Under the pieces are notes generated by a model, which did no database searches, was not told where the DNA came from, and saw only the letters and a list, made by a program, of their open reading frames with translations. This document shows, piece after piece, positions 15,940-16,292 of a stretch of DNA of 16,292 nucleotides. Positions within the stretch are counted from its first letter, which is position 1. Each line of letters begins with the position of its first letter. The DNA lies in the NCBI GenBank assembly GCA_009663005.1, contig VIGQ01000226.1:2501-18792 (forward strand), read 5' to 3'. This DNA is from Actinidia chinensis. Taxonomy: Eukaryota; Streptophyta; Magnoliopsida; Ericales; Actinidiaceae. The translations under genes and the position numbers were made by a program.

Positions 15940-16292
15940 CTCAATAAACCCAATAGCCCAAATTGAGCCATAGTTTATATTATTTTTTTCAATTACCAAA
16001 ATTTTCTCTCTTTGTACCTGTAGATTTGTACTTTCTTATTTTCTTAAGAGGGTTAGTTTAAATAATTATTCAAAATATAAATAATAAGGACAAAAAATTA
16101 AATAAATTTGATAAAAGAAAAATGTAAAAATCATTTCCCACTACTTATGTATTGTTTTTTATTTTTTTTAATAATTATATTTTGGCAATAGTTATGACAT
16201 TGGTTTATACTATTTTTTTCACGAATATTTAGTACATTTTACAAATATATTATTATATATTCCAAATATTTGAATATTTTTTTTTATGCCAT
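15940..16292. other. Very AT-rich sequence to the window end
   Basis: Low-complexity A/T sequence with many T and A runs. There is no open frame, repeat unit or exon signal that I can support. Confidence 0.5.

Noticed and set aside
1..16292. CRISPR array, bacterial operon, rRNA or tRNA genes
   Set aside because: The tandem repeats lack regular spacers of CRISPR type, no Shine-Dalgarno-led gene clusters exist, and I found no tRNA or rRNA signature on either strand.

Overview
The window looks like nuclear DNA from a seed plant, most likely an angiosperm. The evidence is AT-rich non-coding sequence with long A/T tracts, several short inverted-repeat transposons of plant type, and broken copies of two plant protein families: the plasma-membrane H+-ATPase (P3A proton pump) and callose synthase (glucan synthase-like). 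I find no intact gene, rRNA or tRNA, and nothing bacterial. Assignments rest on reading conserved family peptides across frameshifts by eye. No alignment or search was run, so exon edges are approximate.

Region 1 (about 1-4810, + strand) is a wreck of plasma-membrane H+-ATPase sequence. The exon-like segment around the first transmembrane helix (KVLGFMWNPLS ... AAIMAIAL in its best copies) occurs about seven times as a degenerate tandem array with a period near 160-218 bp. Four units lie at about 85-812 and three at about 2595-3240. Between them sit a 396-bp hAT-like MITE (915-1310), later H+-ATPase exons including the phosphorylation-site exon (1493-2042), and a short unrecognised open exon-like segment (2352-2477). 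After the array a second H+-ATPase relic runs in gene order (3310-4800): amino-terminal exon, first-helix exon, ALTGES exon, membrane exon, then the start of the phosphorylation exon. GT-AG introns survive in both relics, so they arose by DNA-level duplication and not from mRNA.

Region 2 (about 4995-6355) is a degenerate minisatellite. Its short units read roughly ATGGATTTCTATGGACTTCT, and they are nested in a longer repeat.

Region 3 (about 6690-9260, - strand) is a badly decayed callose synthase pseudogene of the intron-poor CalS11/CalS12 (GSL1/GSL5) kind. It has many frameshifts and an internal deletion that removes roughly 600 residues of the middle of the protein.

Region 4 (about 9650-16292) has no recognisable gene. 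It is a cluster of AT-rich foldback and MITE-type elements: one pair with GGTTCTGTTTGGTA-type ends, one pair with GGGTCGTTTGGCTG ends in opposite orientation, one with TTCAGTTTTCA ends, and four copies of a roughly 110-bp palindromic module, three of them in head-to-head hairpin pairs. The parts do not form a working pathway. The window is best read as a pseudogene and transposon graveyard whose most unusual feature is the amplified H+-ATPase exon.
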